DNA of 64,000 nucleotides from Novosphingobium sp. 9. GTDB lineage: Bacteria > Pseudomonadota > Alphaproteobacteria > Sphingomonadales > Sphingomonadaceae. The notes under the pieces were generated by a model. That model was not told where the DNA came from and did not search any database. It saw only the letters and a program-made list of their open reading frames with translations. The DNA lies in contig NZ_CP022707.1 in the NCBI RefSeq assembly GCF_025340265.1, positions 2,046,501 through 2,110,500 of the forward strand, in the 5' to 3' direction. Both the position numbers and the translations under genes were made by a program. Positions 9,805-19,508 of the stretch are shown in pieces; positions within the stretch are counted from its first letter, which is position 1; every line of letters begins with the position of its first letter.

Positions 9805-12158
9805 GGTAGCTCCACCAATGCCAGCGTCCCCGCCCCCGGCTCCGATTGAAGCGTGAGCGTACCGCCATGCGCTTCGACCAGCTGGCGCGCGAGCGGCAGG
9901 CCAAGCCCCTGCCGTCGCTCCACACTCTCGCCGTCGCTGCCAAGACGAATGCCGTCGAGCGCGCGGGCGAGCATGCGGCCATCCATCCCTGCGCCGCGAT
10001 CCTGAACCGACATCTGCACCAGATCGCCGCGCCCTTCGGCCTTGCGGCGCGACAGCTGCACAAGGATACGTCCACCGCGCGGGCTGGCGGCGATGGCATT
10101 GTCCACCAGATGACCGACTGCACGCGCCAGACGCTTGCGATCGGCCAGGATCGGGCGCGGCAGGCCGAGCGTCTGGAGATCGAGCGACAGGCCCGCCTTG
10201 TCGAGCCGGTCCGCCCGCTCCTGCACCACCTGACGCAGAAACAGCGCCGGATCGATCTCTTCCTTGCGCAGCGGCAGCAGCCCCGCCTCGCCCTGCGACA
10301 GGTCGAGCAGGCTGTCGATCTCCTCGCCCAGTTGCTCGACCGAGGTCAGGATCGCGCCGACATATTCTCGGCCCGATTCTGTCAGCTCACCGCCGATCCC
10401 GGTTTCGAGCAGTTCGGCGAACCCGCCGATCGAGGTCAGCGGCGTGCGCAGCTTGTAGCTGGTATTGGCCAAGAAGCGCGTCTTGATCGCATCGGCCTCC
10501 AGCAGCGCCGAATTGCTTTCACGCAGCGCCGTTTCCACCTTCTGGCTGTCAGTGATGTCGAGCACTGCCAGCAGCCCGTTGCCGTCCGGCAAGGGCACGC
10601 CTGCGAAGCTCAGCACGCGCCCGTCCGCCATCGTCACGCGGCCATCGCGGTGGGCGCGATCCAGCGTGGAGCCGCGGACCACATCGCCCACCCCTTGCGC
10701 GTCGAGCGGCTGCATCAGCCCCGGCGCGATCTTGCGCAGCAGATCCTCGATATGCGGATGCTGATCAAGGAACTCGCTCTCCAAATCCCACGCCGAGGCG
10801 AAGCGACGGTTCCACAACTGCATGCGGCCATCGGGGGCGAACACCGCCACGGCCTCAAACAGGCTGTCGAACATCGCGGTGCGGGTGCGCAGCAGCGTGT
10901 CGCGCATGGCCGAGAGGCGCAGCTGTTCGGTGCGGTCTTCGACAATCAGCAGTAGCCCTCCATCGGGCACCGGCTGGGCCACGACGCGAAGGTGCGTGCC
11001 GTCCGAAAGCGTCCAGGCCTCCTCGCTGGCCGCACTTCTGGCGAACCACCCGGTACGCTCGCGCCGCCATGCGGGAAAATCGCGCGCCTCTGGTACGCGT
11101 CCGACATCGCGGGCATTGTCGAGCAGACGCTCGAACAGCGGCGGGTCGGTGAGATCGCGGGCTGTCAGCGAGAGCAGACGCTGGAACGGCTGGTTGGCAA
11201 AGGTCAGGCGGCGGCGACCGTCGAACTGCGCAACTCCTGCAGAAAGCTGGTCGAGCAGTGCGCGCTGCGCCTCGCGGAAAGCGCGGAACGAGCGCGCCAT
11301 TTCCTCCAGATCCTCAATGTCTATGGCATAGCCCGCCACGCCATCGTCACCCAGCGGCAGGTCGCTGACGCGCATCGTGCGGCGCTGGCCGCTGATGGTG
11401 GTGGAGACGACGCGCTCGATCGGGCGATGCTTGTCGCGCGCATGGGCAGCGACCTGCGCAGGGGTGACGCCATCCACCGCCTCGATCAGTTCGGTCCCGG
11501 CGGCGACCACGCCCTGCGCATCGGAACCGCCCACCGCCGCGACATAGGCCGAGTTCACGAGTTGCAGCGCGCCATCCGGGCGGCGGAACCACATCGGCAT
11601 GGGCGCGGCCTCGATCAACGAGACCAGCGCATGAAAATCGCCGCGCGCCCGCGTCGCCTCCTCGCGCAGGCGCACCAACTCGCTCTCGCTGTCGGAAAAG
11701 TCGAAAAGCCAGACCAGCGCCGCGCCGCCGGGCGAGACTTGCGGGTCAGCCAGATGCCCGCGCAGGGCAAGGCTGCGCTTCGAGCCGCGCGGACGCGCGG
11801 TCATGCGGAACGGGGCGGCAGTCTTCTGGGTCCGCCGCACCGCTTCAGCCAAGGCGCCGAGCGTCTGTGTCGGCAGCCCGCAATCGCCGCCGTCAAGCTC
11901 GGTGAGGTATTGCGGCACGGCATCGAGCCCCAGCCACTGCGCAAGGCGCGGGCTGGCCTCGATCCGGCCATCGGTGCGGACCAGTAGCGGAATGGCAGGC
12001 GAATCCTCCACCATGCGCGCCATGCGCCGGGCCGAGCGCAGAGCCGCATCCGCACGCGCCATGCGCAGCCGCGCCGCGATCACAGCCCACGCAGCCGCGA
12101 TCGTCCACGCGGCCAGCAGCAGTCCGATCGCCAGCGGGAGGTAGGGAGAGGAAACCAT
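9801..12158 (-). CDS. divL: DivL-type PAS-domain pseudo-histidine kinase (Tyr in place of phospho-His)
   Basis: 785-residue membrane-anchored sensor kinase. A hydrophobic segment at about residues 5-30 is followed by several PAS-like regions (about 45-540), a dimerisation helix and a HATPase domain with N box (HLVDNAIAA, about 693-701), G1 (DRGAGMDG) and G2 (GLGLPLAR). The H box reads ANTSYKLRTPL: Tyr568 stands where kinases have the phospho-accepting His. This substitution, the length and the domain order match Caulobacter DivL (769 residues, Tyr550), which controls the CckA-ChpT-CtrA cell-cycle relay. It is followed by tsaE with a GTGA overlap and lies downstream of the ahcY terminator. A CtrA box occurs before the flp pilin gene in this window. 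Confidence 0.9.
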   Translation of the reverse strand: MVSSPYLPLAIGLLLAAWTIAAAWAVIAARLRMARADAALRSARRMARMVEDSPAIPLLVRTDGRIEASPRLAQWLGLDAVPQYLTELDGGDCGLPTQTLGALAEAVRRTQKTAAPFRMTARPRGSKRSLALRGHLADPQVSPGGAALVWLFDFSDSESELVRLREEATRARGDFHALVSLIEAAPMPMWFRRPDGALQLVNSAYVAAVGGSDAQGVVAAGTELIEAVDGVTPAQVAAHARDKHRPIERVVSTTISGQRRTMRVSDLPLGDDGVAGYAIDIEDLEEMARSFRAFREAQRALLDQLSAGVAQFDGRRRLTFANQPFQRLLSLTARDLTDPPLFERLLDNARDVGRVPEARDFPAWRRERTGWFARSAASEEAWTLSDGTHLRVVAQPVPDGGLLLIVEDRTEQLRLSAMRDTLLRTRTAMFDSLFEAVAVFAPDGRMQLWNRRFASAWDLESEFLDQHPHIEDLLRKIAPGLMQPLDAQGVGDVVRGSTLDRAHRDGRVTMADGRVLSFAGVPLPDGNGLLAVLDITDSQKVETALRESNSALLEADAIKTRFLANTSYKLRTPLTSIGGFAELLETGIGGELTESGREYVGAILTSVEQLGEEIDSLLDLSQGEAGLLPLRKEEIDPALFLRQVVQERADRLDKAGLSLDLQTLGLPRPILADRKRLARAVGHLVDNAIAASPRGGRILVQLSRRKAEGRGDLVQMSVQDRGAGMDGRMLARALDGIRLGSDGESVERRQGLGLPLARQLVEAHGGTLTLQSEPGAGTLALVELP

Positions 12159-12197
12159 AGGTGTTTCAGGCTATGGATGGACCGCGCGGACAAGACA

Positions 12198-12228
12198 ATG
12201 GGGCAGGTGCACATGGCACCCGCCCCAT
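12198..12228 (-). terminator. Rho-independent terminator after ahcY
   Basis: 13-bp near-perfect hairpin, ATGGGGCAGGTGC (12198-12210) and GCACCCGCCCCAT (216-228 of the same kilobase), one G-T type mismatch, followed on the minus strand by the U-rich UUGUCUUGU. It separates ahcY from divL. Confidence 0.75.
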
Positions 12229-12276
12229 CGCGGTATTTTATAGTGTCGATCCGGTGCGCTGCACCGAAACCCGCAC

Positions 12277-13698
12277 TTAGTAGCGGTAGTGGTCCGGCTT
12301 GAACGGGCCGTTCGCGGGCACGCCGATGTAGTCGGCCTGCTTCTGCGACAGCACGGTCAGCTTCACGCCCAGCTTTTCGAGGTGGAGCGCGGCGACCTTC
12401 TCATCGAGGTGCTTGGGCAGGACGTAGACGTCGTTGCCATAAGCTTCCGGCTTGGTGAACAGCTCGATCTGCGCCAGCGTCTGGTTGGTGAAGCTGGCCG
12501 ACATCACGAAGCTGGGGTGGCCGGTGGCGCAGCCCAGGTTCACCAGACGGCCCTTGGCGAGGATGATCACCTGCTTGCCGTCGGGGAAGGTCACCAGGTC
12601 GGTGCCCGGCTTCACTTCGTACCAGTCGTAGTTGTCGAGCGCCGAGATCTGGATCTCGCTGTCGAAGTGGCCGATGTTGCAGACAATCGCCTTGTCCTTC
12701 ATCGCTTCCATGTGCGCACCGGTGATGACGCCTTCGTTACCGGTGGCGGTCACGAAGATGTCGCAACGCTCGACGGCTTCTTCCATGGTGACGACTTCAT
12801 AGCCTTCCATGGCAGCCTGAAGCGCGCAGATCGGGTCGATCTCGGTGACCATCACGCGGGCGCCGCCGTTGCGCAGCGAAGCCGCCGAGCCCTTGCCGAC
12901 ATCGCCGAAGCCGGCAACGCAGGCGACCTTGCCGGCAAGCATGACGTCGGTGGCGCGACGGATCGCGTCGACCAGCGATTCACGGCAACCGTAGAGGTTG
13001 TCGAACTTCGACTTGGTGACCGAGTCGTTGACGTTGATCGCCGGGAACGGCAGCTTGCCCTCCTTGGCGAGGTGATAGAGGCGGTGAACGCCCGTGGTGG
13101 TCTCTTCCGAAACGCCCTTGATCGCCTTGACGGCGGCGGTCAGGTAGCCCGGCTTGGCCTTGAGGAAGGCATTGAGCGCGCGAACGAACTCGATTTCCTC
13201 AGCGTTCGAGGGCTCGAACAGCGTTTCACCGGCTTCGACGCGGGCACCCCACAGGGCGAACATGGTGGCATCGCCGCCATCGTCGAGGATGATGTTAGCG
13301 GTGAGATCGGGGTTCTCTTCGGTCGACCAGTCGAAGATCTTGCCCACGTAATCCCAGTAGTCGGCCAGGCTCTCGCCCTTGATGGCGTAGACGGGGATGC
13401 CGCGTGCAGCGATCGCGGCGGCAGCGTGGTCCTGCGTCGAGAAGATGTTGCAGGTGGCCCAGCGCACGTCGGCACCGAGCGCGACCAGCGTCTCGATCAG
13501 CACGGCGGTCTGGATGGTCATGTGCAGCGAGCCCGTGATGCGCGCGCCCTTGAGCGGCTGTGCGTCGCCGAATTCGGCGCGCAGGGCCATCAGGCCCGGC
13601 ATCTCGGTTTCAGCGATGGCGATCTCGGCGCGGCCGTAATCGGCCAGCGAGATGTCGGCGATGGCGTAATCGGGCGCGGTGTTGGCGGCAGTGGCCAT
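12277..13698 (-). CDS. ahcY: Adenosylhomocysteinase
   Basis: 473-residue NAD-dependent S-adenosylhomocysteine hydrolase, which splits SAH into homocysteine and adenosine and so relieves product inhibition of methyltransferases. The NAD-binding glycine loop [13 protein letters not shown] and the C-terminal PFKPDHYRY end, typical of the enzyme, are present. The length matches bacterial members with the roughly 40-residue insertion. The ATG at 13698 is preceded by GGAG. A 20-bp palindrome lies 93 bases upstream and probably is its operator; a terminator follows the gene. Confidence 0.97.
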   Translation of the reverse strand: MATAANTAPDYAIADISLADYGRAEIAIAETEMPGLMALRAEFGDAQPLKGARITGSLHMTIQTAVLIETLVALGADVRWATCNIFSTQDHAAAAIAARGIPVYAIKGESLADYWDYVGKIFDWSTEENPDLTANIILDDGGDATMFALWGARVEAGETLFEPSNAEEIEFVRALNAFLKAKPGYLTAAVKAIKGVSEETTTGVHRLYHLAKEGKLPFPAINVNDSVTKSKFDNLYGCRESLVDAIRRATDVMLAGKVACVAGFGDVGKGSAASLRNGGARVMVTEIDPICALQAAMEGYEVVTMEEAVERCDIFVTATGNEGVITGAHMEAMKDKAIVCNIGHFDSEIQISALDNYDWYEVKPGTDLVTFPDGKQVIILAKGRLVNLGCATGHPSFVMSASFTNQTLAQIELFTKPEAYGNDVYVLPKHLDEKVAALHLEKLGVKLTVLSQKQADYIGVPANGPFKPDHYRY

Positions 13699-13790
13699 GG
13701 GACACGAAACTCCTGGAACTGGACAGGCCCGCGTGTTCGGACCCGTTCGACAATGCCGCGTTCCCTAGCCGCTCGCCCCCCTCATGGCAA

Positions 13791-13810
13791 ATATAAAGAC
13801 ATCTTTATAT
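13791..13810. promoter_or_regulatory. Palindromic operator upstream of ahcY (SahR-like candidate)
   Basis: Perfect inverted repeat ATATAAAGA - CA - TCTTTATAT in otherwise GC-rich sequence, 93 bases upstream of the ahcY start and 128 bases upstream of the divergent peroxiredoxin start. As I recall, ArsR-family SahR regulators of methionine-cycle genes in Proteobacteria bind AT-rich palindromes of this type. No regulator gene is nearby, so the assignment is inference. Confidence 0.65.
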
Positions 13811-13937
13811 GCCTGAACGGAGCCTCACGAACGTCCAACGGCGGTATCTTCTGTGGGAAGCCCGTTGCGAGCATTTGTCATGCACCCTAGCTAAGCTGCG
13901 CTGAGCGGGATTCGCCCGACATCGAAAGGATTTGCAC

Positions 13938-14417
13938 ATGACGATTGCCGTTGGCGACAAGCTGCCCGACGTGAAGCTGGTAAAGGCCGGGGAAAGCGGC
14001 CCCGAGCCGGTGCAGAGCGTAGACTTCTTCGCCGGTCGCAAGGTCGCGCTGTTCTCGGTTCCGGGCGCCTTCACCCCGACCTGCTCGGCCAAGCACCTTC
14101 CGGGCTTCGTTGACAAGGCGGCCGACCTCAAGGCCAAGGGCATCGACGAGATCGCCTGCACCTCGGTCAACGACGCTTTCGTGATGGGCGCCTGGAACCG
14201 TGCCGACGGCTCGGCGGACGTGACCATGCTGGCTGACGGCAACGGCGATTTCGCCAAGGCGGTTGACCTGGTGATGGACGGTACCGGCTTCGGCATGGGC
14301 CTGCGCGGTCAGCGTTACTCGATGGTCGTGAACGATGGCGTGGTCGAGCAGATCAACGTCGAACAGCCCGGCACGTTCGAGGTCAGCTCGGCCGAATACA
14401 TGCTCGGCCAGCTCTGA
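13938..14417 (+). CDS. Peroxiredoxin (Prx5/AhpE-like, redoxin family)
   Basis: 159-residue thiol peroxidase that reduces hydrogen peroxide or alkyl hydroperoxides. The peroxidatic Cys49 is in the motif PGAFTPTCSAKHLPGF, typical of the Prx5 group, which usually takes electrons from glutathione/glutaredoxin. There is no signal peptide, so it acts in the cytoplasm. The ATG at 13938 follows AAGGA with good spacing; the start two codons earlier in frame is less likely. It is monocistronic, ending at a strong terminator, and divergent from ahcY. Confidence 0.92.
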   Translation: MTIAVGDKLPDVKLVKAGESGPEPVQSVDFFAGRKVALFSVPGAFTPTCSAKHLPGFVDKAADLKAKGIDEIACTSVNDAFVMGAWNRADGSADVTMLADGNGDFAKAVDLVMDGTGFGMGLRGQRYSMVVNDGVVEQINVEQPGTFEVSSAEYMLGQL

Positions 14418-14435
14418 TCCTTTCGGGCTGATTGC

Positions 14436-14470
14436 AAAAAGGCCGCGTCGTTTACCGGCGCGGCCTTTTT
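14436..14470. terminator. Bidirectional Rho-independent terminator
   Basis: Arms AAAAAGGCCGCG (14436-14447) and CGCGGCCTTTTT (14459-14470) form a 12-bp perfect stem. It ends the peroxiredoxin transcript; the stop codon of the opposite membrane-protein gene (14452) lies inside it. Confidence 0.9.
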
Positions 14471-15932
14471 GGTGCGCACAGCGTATTCCACGCAGGCACA
14501 TAAACGACGATGTGGCTCTGTTCGAAAATCCGGCACCAGCGGCGCGAATGCGCGAGTTCGCCTGCAAGCGAACGATTATGTTCGTCGTTCAGCAGGAACG
14601 CTGCAGGGCGCCAGTGGCGCGTCACATCCACCAGCGGAACATAGCCCGCCTCCACGCCGCCATTGAGCTGCCACTCGTCCGAACTATAGCGATAATAGCG
14701 GCCGTCGTAGGCGACCCGCCAGTCCGGCCAGCCGGTATCGATCAGGATGCCGCCATAGGGAAAGTCCGCGTAGACCGTCCCGCGAACATGCGCGTCCTTC
14801 AGGCGATGGGCCGCCGCAAGCGGCAGTTCTGGCGCAAATCGCGTCGGCTGGAATGCCAGAGTAGCGATCACGACAAGGCCTAGCGCGCCCGGTGCCAGCC
14901 AGGATGGCGCGCGCCGTGCCTGCGTCTCACCGCCGATAGGCAGGCGCGACACGACCGGCACGATACCGATCGCCAGGAACAGCACGAAGCGATAGGCAAC
15001 GAATGTCATCACCAGCAAAGCCGCCATCGTCAGCCATTCTGCAAGCGGGACTGTAGCGCGATACCGCCCCACAAAATGCCCCCCACGCCCATAACAAAGC
15101 CGATGCGCAGCAGATGATGCAGGTTTTCAGGGCTCCACAAGGGCAGCCATTCGGCCGCGTGGATAGCCAGACTCGACCGGGCATTCTCGGCAGAAATGGC
15201 GAAGATCGAAAGACCATCCGGCGTCAGGAGCATCGCCGGAATGCTGCAGATGGCAAGCAGCATCGGCGTCCATGGCCATGTATCGCGCTGGCCGCGAAAA
15301 CGATCAAGCAATCCCGCGCCGGCATGGATGGCAAGCGCCGCCAGCCCGATACTCACCGAAGGATGCAGATTCTGCCAGACCACCAGCAACAGCGCACCCA
15401 GCGGTACGGCGCGCCGGGGCGGAAAATCGAGTCGGAGCAAGGCCAGCAACAGGCCAAAGCTCAAGGCAGCATAGCTTTGAGGACGAATGCTCGCGGTCGC
15501 CACTGCGAGCACGAAGGATAGCAGCAAGGCAAAGAGCACGGCCTCAGCGCGCGCCCCGCGTCGACGGCAGGCCCAGGCGATGGCCCAGAAACCGCCCGCC
15601 CAGCACAGCGCGTCCAGCAGCCGCAACGCCGTCCAACCTCCGGACAAACGCGCGGCGGCCATGATCGCCTGCGCCAGCCAGCCCACGCGCGGCAGCGGCT
15701 CTCCCAGATGGAGGGCGGCGAACGGTTCGCGCAGTACCGGCGCATGGCGCAGGAGCGTCAGTTCACCCAGCTTGAGCTGCCAGAAGACATCGACGTCCCA
15801 GACCGGACGCGTCATCAGCACCAGCAACATGATGGCAGGCACCACGGCCAGTGCGACGCTCGCCACGGATACGCGGCGCACGCCGGAGCTGGAAGACGCT
15901 CTCACGAACGCATCCTGCGACGCCCCCACCAT
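14452..15932 (-). pseudogene. Polytopic membrane protein of unknown function (one apparent frameshift)
   Basis: Two adjacent reading frames make one gene. The N-terminal 300 residues (15932 to about 15032) carry many hydrophobic helices and a periplasmic-loop-like segment WDVDVFWQLKLGEL; the C-terminal part (about 15048 to 14452) has two more helices and a soluble tail with GWPDWRVAYDGRYYRY. One extra base in the GGG at 15047-15049 (forward) fuses them as LQS-PLAEWL, giving about 493 residues. The topology, helices followed by a short soluble C-terminal domain, resembles polyprenyl-sugar-dependent glycosyltransferase-like membrane proteins, but I cannot name the family. A GTG start for the second part alone is possible and less likely. 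Confidence 0.65.
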
Positions 15933-15991
15933 GCCTCAGCCCCCTTCTCCCCCGGTTCAGAGCCTTACGACCTGCCCTGAACCGTGCGCGA

Positions 15992-16603
15992 TCAATAGCC
16001 CATCAGGCTGAGCACTTCCTTGCGGCTGCGCTCGTCGTCGCGGAACGTACCCATCATACGACTGGTAATCATGCCCACGCCCTGCGTGCGGACGCCGCGC
16101 GCGGTCATGCAGGCATGGCTGGCCTCGATCACCACGGCGACGCCATGGGGCTTGAGGTGTGTCCAGATGCACTCGGCCACTTCGGCGGTGAGGCGCTCCT
16201 GAATCTGCAGGCGACGCGCGAAACCGTGCAGCACGCGCGCCAGCTTCGAGATGCCGACAACGTGATCGCGCGGCAGGTAGGCGATGGCCGCCTTGCCGAT
16301 GATCGGCGCCATATGGTGCTCGCAGTGCGACTGGAACGGAATATCCTTGAGCAGCACGACCTCGTCGTAGCCGCCGACTTCCTCGAACACGCGACTGAGA
16401 TGCACGGCAGGATCGTCGGCATAGCCCTGACAATATTCCTTCCACGCCCGTGCCACGCGCTTGGGCGTATCAAGCAGGCCTTCGCGGGTTGGATCATCGC
16501 CGGACCAGCGGATCAGCGTGCGGATCGCCTCCTGCACATCCTCGGGCACTGCGGGCTTCGCGAGCGAAAGGCCCTCGTCGTGATCGTCGACCAGACCGGT
16601 CAT
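15992..16603 (-). CDS. folE: GTP cyclohydrolase I
   Basis: 203-residue type I enzyme, converting GTP to 7,8-dihydroneopterin triphosphate, the first step of folate (and preQ) synthesis. The zinc and catalytic motif SHCEHHMAPIIGKAAIAY, the segment VVGISKLARVLHGFARR and the SHACMTARGV motif are all present. The ATG at 16603 overlaps the stop of the phospholipase D gene (ATGA), so the two are co-translated. Confidence 0.96.
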   Translation of the reverse strand: MTGLVDDHDEGLSLAKPAVPEDVQEAIRTLIRWSGDDPTREGLLDTPKRVARAWKEYCQGYADDPAVHLSRVFEEVGGYDEVVLLKDIPFQSHCEHHMAPIIGKAAIAYLPRDHVVGISKLARVLHGFARRLQIQERLTAEVAECIWTHLKPHGVAVVIEASHACMTARGVRTQGVGMITSRMMGTFRDDERSRKEVLSLMGY

Positions 16604-18216
16604 GGCTTCATTCTCCTTCGCACGCGTTCCATCAGGCGCACTCGCAGGAGCTGCCCCTTGCGACGGAACAGCCCGCGTCGCTCGATCGGTTCGAACCGCT
16701 CCTCGGGGCGTTCGGGATCGAGCAAGGCACTTTCGCCGAGCGCTCTTTCAGCTTCGGAGAGATGTTTCAAGGGCAATGGTTCGAGATGCTTGCCATGACG
16801 ACCGTTGCACAGCGCCTCGATCGCCCCCGCCATGGAGCCGTGCTCCGCGATGGCACGCGCGATATCGCGCTCGGAAACGCCGCAATGTTCGGCCAGCAGA
16901 CGGTGCCGCAAGCTGGTGATCGCCGCGCCCGCATGGCCATTCGCGGGCCGCGTCGTATCGATGAAGACGTCGCATTCGCTGTCGAGCCCCATCGAGCGGT
17001 TGTTCATGTTCGCAGAGCCGACGCGCAGGATTTCGTCATCGATGATCGTGAGCTTGGCGTGGACATAGATCGGTTCGCCATCGGCCGCGCGGGGGTCGAA
17101 GATGCGGAAGCGCCCCGCGTGGTCGGCGGCCTGCAAGGTCTTCACAAGCTCGACGCGCGCGGTGTCCATCGCCTTCTGTTCGAGCCAGCCATTGGCGGTC
17201 AGCGGATTGATGATGCAGAACTCGGGCGGATCGGGCTCCAGCAGCCGCTCGCAGACCGCTTCAGCCACCGCGCGCGAAGCGAAATATTGCGTCTCGGCAT
17301 AGACGAAGCGCTTCGCACGGCGGATCTGCTCGACGAACAGTTGCTCGATTTCGCTGACCTGCGGGCAATCGCGATATTGCGCCCGCGTGCGGGAAATGCC
17401 GATCTCGACATTCTCGAACTCGGCGACGAGCCCTTCCGGCCAGATCGAATCCTGTCGCGGGGCACACGGCGCAAGGTCATCGCCGCCTGCGATCTTCCAG
17501 CGATCGTTGCCAAGGTCCGCGAGCGTTCGCGCGACCTCGCCCTCCATCACCATCGTCACGTCGTGCCATGGCCCATAGAGCCGCCCGGTGGGACGGCGGC
17601 GGCGCGGATCGTGCGGTACGTGTTCGGGCGTATCCCAGCGATCAGAGGTCATGTCGATGCCGCCGCAGGCCGCAAAGCTGTCATCGATCACCACGATCTT
17701 CTGGTGATGGCTGCACCCGATCGGATGGGCCGAATCGAAGCGGAAATCGATCCCCTTGCGAAACGACCAACGGATCAGGTCGACCATCATGGTGCCGCGA
17801 AACAGCGACTTGAAGCGCGAGAAGTTCCATTGCAGCACAAGGATTCGCAGCTTGGGACGGGTGCGCACCAGCCACACGAAGAACGTGCCCAGCCGTGCCG
17901 GGAACCGCTCCTTGTCCCGGCGTCCCCGCTGCCACCAGCGGCGTCCGTCGGACAGCAGGATACGCGAATCGAAATCCCAGCCGATCAGGAAGATACGCTC
18001 CTGCGCCTGGCACATCGCATCGCGGATAACGTTGAAGTACGGTGCCGCATCGATGACGACATGGGCGCGCTTCGCCATCGCATAGCGCCACACCGAACCT
18101 CCGCCCACGTCGCAGTCCGGCTTTTCTGCCGTATCGAAAGACGCTGCATCCTGAAGACCGGCGGCACTGCTGTCGCGATCCGATGCCTGAATGCCCTGCC
18201 CCACCTGTTCCACCAC
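16600..18216 (-). CDS. Phospholipase D family protein (cardiolipin synthase-like)
   Basis: Two HKD motifs mark a phospholipase D superfamily enzyme: GCSHHQKIVVIDD in the N-terminal half and YVHAKLTIIDDEILRVGSANMNNRS in the C-terminal half. Between them the family's YAETQYFASR segment is visible. The product is up to 538 residues; an internal ATG at residue 47 (AKRAHVVIDAAPYFN) may be the true start because the first 46 residues are low in family features. Family members transfer phosphatidyl groups or hydrolyse phospholipids at the inner membrane. No transmembrane segment is obvious. It is the first gene of a pair with folE. Confidence 0.85.
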   Translation of the reverse strand: MVEQVGQGIQASDRDSSAAGLQDAASFDTAEKPDCDVGGGSVWRYAMAKRAHVVIDAAPYFNVIRDAMCQAQERIFLIGWDFDSRILLSDGRRWWQRGRRDKERFPARLGTFFVWLVRTRPKLRILVLQWNFSRFKSLFRGTMMVDLIRWSFRKGIDFRFDSAHPIGCSHHQKIVVIDDSFAACGGIDMTSDRWDTPEHVPHDPRRRRPTGRLYGPWHDVTMVMEGEVARTLADLGNDRWKIAGGDDLAPCAPRQDSIWPEGLVAEFENVEIGISRTRAQYRDCPQVSEIEQLFVEQIRRAKRFVYAETQYFASRAVAEAVCERLLEPDPPEFCIINPLTANGWLEQKAMDTARVELVKTLQAADHAGRFRIFDPRAADGEPIYVHAKLTIIDDEILRVGSANMNNRSMGLDSECDVFIDTTRPANGHAGAAITSLRHRLLAEHCGVSERDIARAIAEHGSMAGAIEALCNGRHGKHLEPLPLKHLSEAERALGESALLDPERPEERFEPIERRGLFRRKGQLLRVRLMERVRRRMKP

Positions 18217-18692
18217 TCCAGATCACCCGTTCCGTTGCAAATCCTGCTGCGCCTCACGCGCAGCACAGAAAATCCCGGAAGCGCAGCATGTTCCCGCGCA
18301 CACTGCCCCCTTCTGTTTGCATGTGCACACACGAAAACAGACGAACGACGCCCGGACGCTCCAGCCGCTTGAACCATATAATCGTCCAAATCCAACGCTC
18401 CGCCGCATCGTCGGGGCATTTCGGCGGTTGATCTTGCAACATTCACCCGCCATTCCTGTTTGCGTGTGCGAATGTCACACAATGCTGTTCGTCCACCGCA
18501 AACGGCTTTCGGACCATGATCGAAAGCCACGGGATCAGCCTTTCGCACCGGCCTCGGTCGGTATCGCCTGGCCCGATCCATGATCCGCATCGCGGATCGC
18601 GGGCCAAGAAAATCGCCCTGGGACGCATAGGGCATGCCACGGCAAGGGGACCGGATGGTCGCTTTGCCGGACAATGAAGGAGTACGCAGACC
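18217..18692. other. 476-base divergent intergenic region with a 28-bp dyad and a direct repeat
   Basis: No credible gene. It holds an imperfect 28-bp palindrome at 18313-18340 (11 of 14 pairs match, outer arms CTGTTT/AAACAG, centre GTGCAC-like). The first 14 bases of this palindrome, CTGTTTGC(A/G)TGTGC, recur at 18456-18469. These look like paired regulator sites between the phospholipase D gene (-) and the secreted-protein gene (+). Confidence 0.5.
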
Positions 18693-19289
18693 ATGAAGAA
18701 ATCGCTCATCGCTGCCGCGATCGCCGCCGCAAGCTTCGCTCCGGCCGCCGTGATGGCACAGGCTGCCGCCCCTGCCGCTGCTGTCACCCCGACGGTCGGC
18801 GCCAAGGTCTACGCACCTGACGGCAGCGACGTCGGCACGGTCGAACAGGTCGCCAACGGCGTCGTTACCGTCAACACCGGCACTGCCCGCGCTGGCCTTC
18901 CCACCAGCTCGTTCGCCATGCGTGCCAAGGGTCTGACCATCGGCATGACCAAGGCTCAGGTCGAAGCTGCCGTCGGCAGCGCCAAGGCTGAATCCGACGC
19001 CGCCAAGGATTCGGCGCTCGTCGTCGATGCCGCGATCAAGAGCAGCGACGGCGTCGATGAAGGCATCATCACCAACGTTCAGGGCGACAATGTCACCTTC
19101 GAACTGCCCGACAAGCGCTCGGCTATCCTGCAGAAGGCCTACTTCTCGGTCGGCGAAGACGGCAGCGTTGCCCTGACCATGACCGACGCCGCCTTCAAGT
19201 CGGCCCTCGGCGCCTCGGCAGCAGCCGCTCCGGCCGCCGCGCCGACCGATGCGGCTTCGGCCCCGGCAGCAGCACCGACGGGCAACTGA
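18693..19289 (+). CDS. Secreted Ala-rich protein of unknown function
   Basis: 198-residue exported protein. A clear Sec signal peptide (MKKSLIAAAIAAASFAPAAVMA, first 22 residues, AxA-type cut before QAA) is followed by a PRC-barrel/KOW-like beta-rich segment (VGAKVYAPDGSDVGTVEQV, about residues 36-54), a repeat of similar beta strands and an Ala/Pro-rich tail. The start has GAAGGAG 9-16 bases upstream. A strong terminator follows, so it is monocistronic. I do not recognise a named family; a periplasmic or outer-membrane-associated structural role is possible. Confidence 0.85.
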   Translation: MKKSLIAAAIAAASFAPAAVMAQAAAPAAAVTPTVGAKVYAPDGSDVGTVEQVANGVVTVNTGTARAGLPTSSFAMRAKGLTIGMTKAQVEAAVGSAKAESDAAKDSALVVDAAIKSSDGVDEGIITNVQGDNVTFELPDKRSAILQKAYFSVGEDGSVALTMTDAAFKSALGASAAAAPAAAPTDAASAPAAAPTGN

Positions 19290-19352
19290 TCGCCCTTCTC
19301 CGGCGTGCCCGGCGCGCAGCATGCAGCCGAACACACCGGATAGACACGATCG

Positions 19353-19387
19353 ACGGCCGCGAGGGGAAACCTTCGCGGCCGTTTCTC
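19353..19387 (+). terminator. Rho-independent terminator after the secreted protein gene
   Basis: Perfect 10-bp stem ACGGCCGCGA (19353-19362) / TCGCGGCCGT (19373-19382) followed by TTCTCT. Confidence 0.85.
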
Positions 19388-19508
19388 TATCGCCACAGTA
19401 AACATTTTTTTGGTTGCGCCCTTGCGACTCGCAATCGGCAGGGGTCATAGGGGCCGCGACAGCCCCGGCGGTCCGCCTGGGCACTCCCCGCTGAACGGAG
19501 CCGACCCC

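Noticed and set aside
12289..13890. 533-codon plus-strand frame opposite ahcY
   Set aside because: Antisense shadow; crosses the ahcY operator and contains no family motif.
14452..15072. Independent gene starting at a GTG for the second half of the membrane protein
   Set aside because: One added base gives a continuous helical protein; the GTG product would begin inside a helix region with no ribosome site that I can see.
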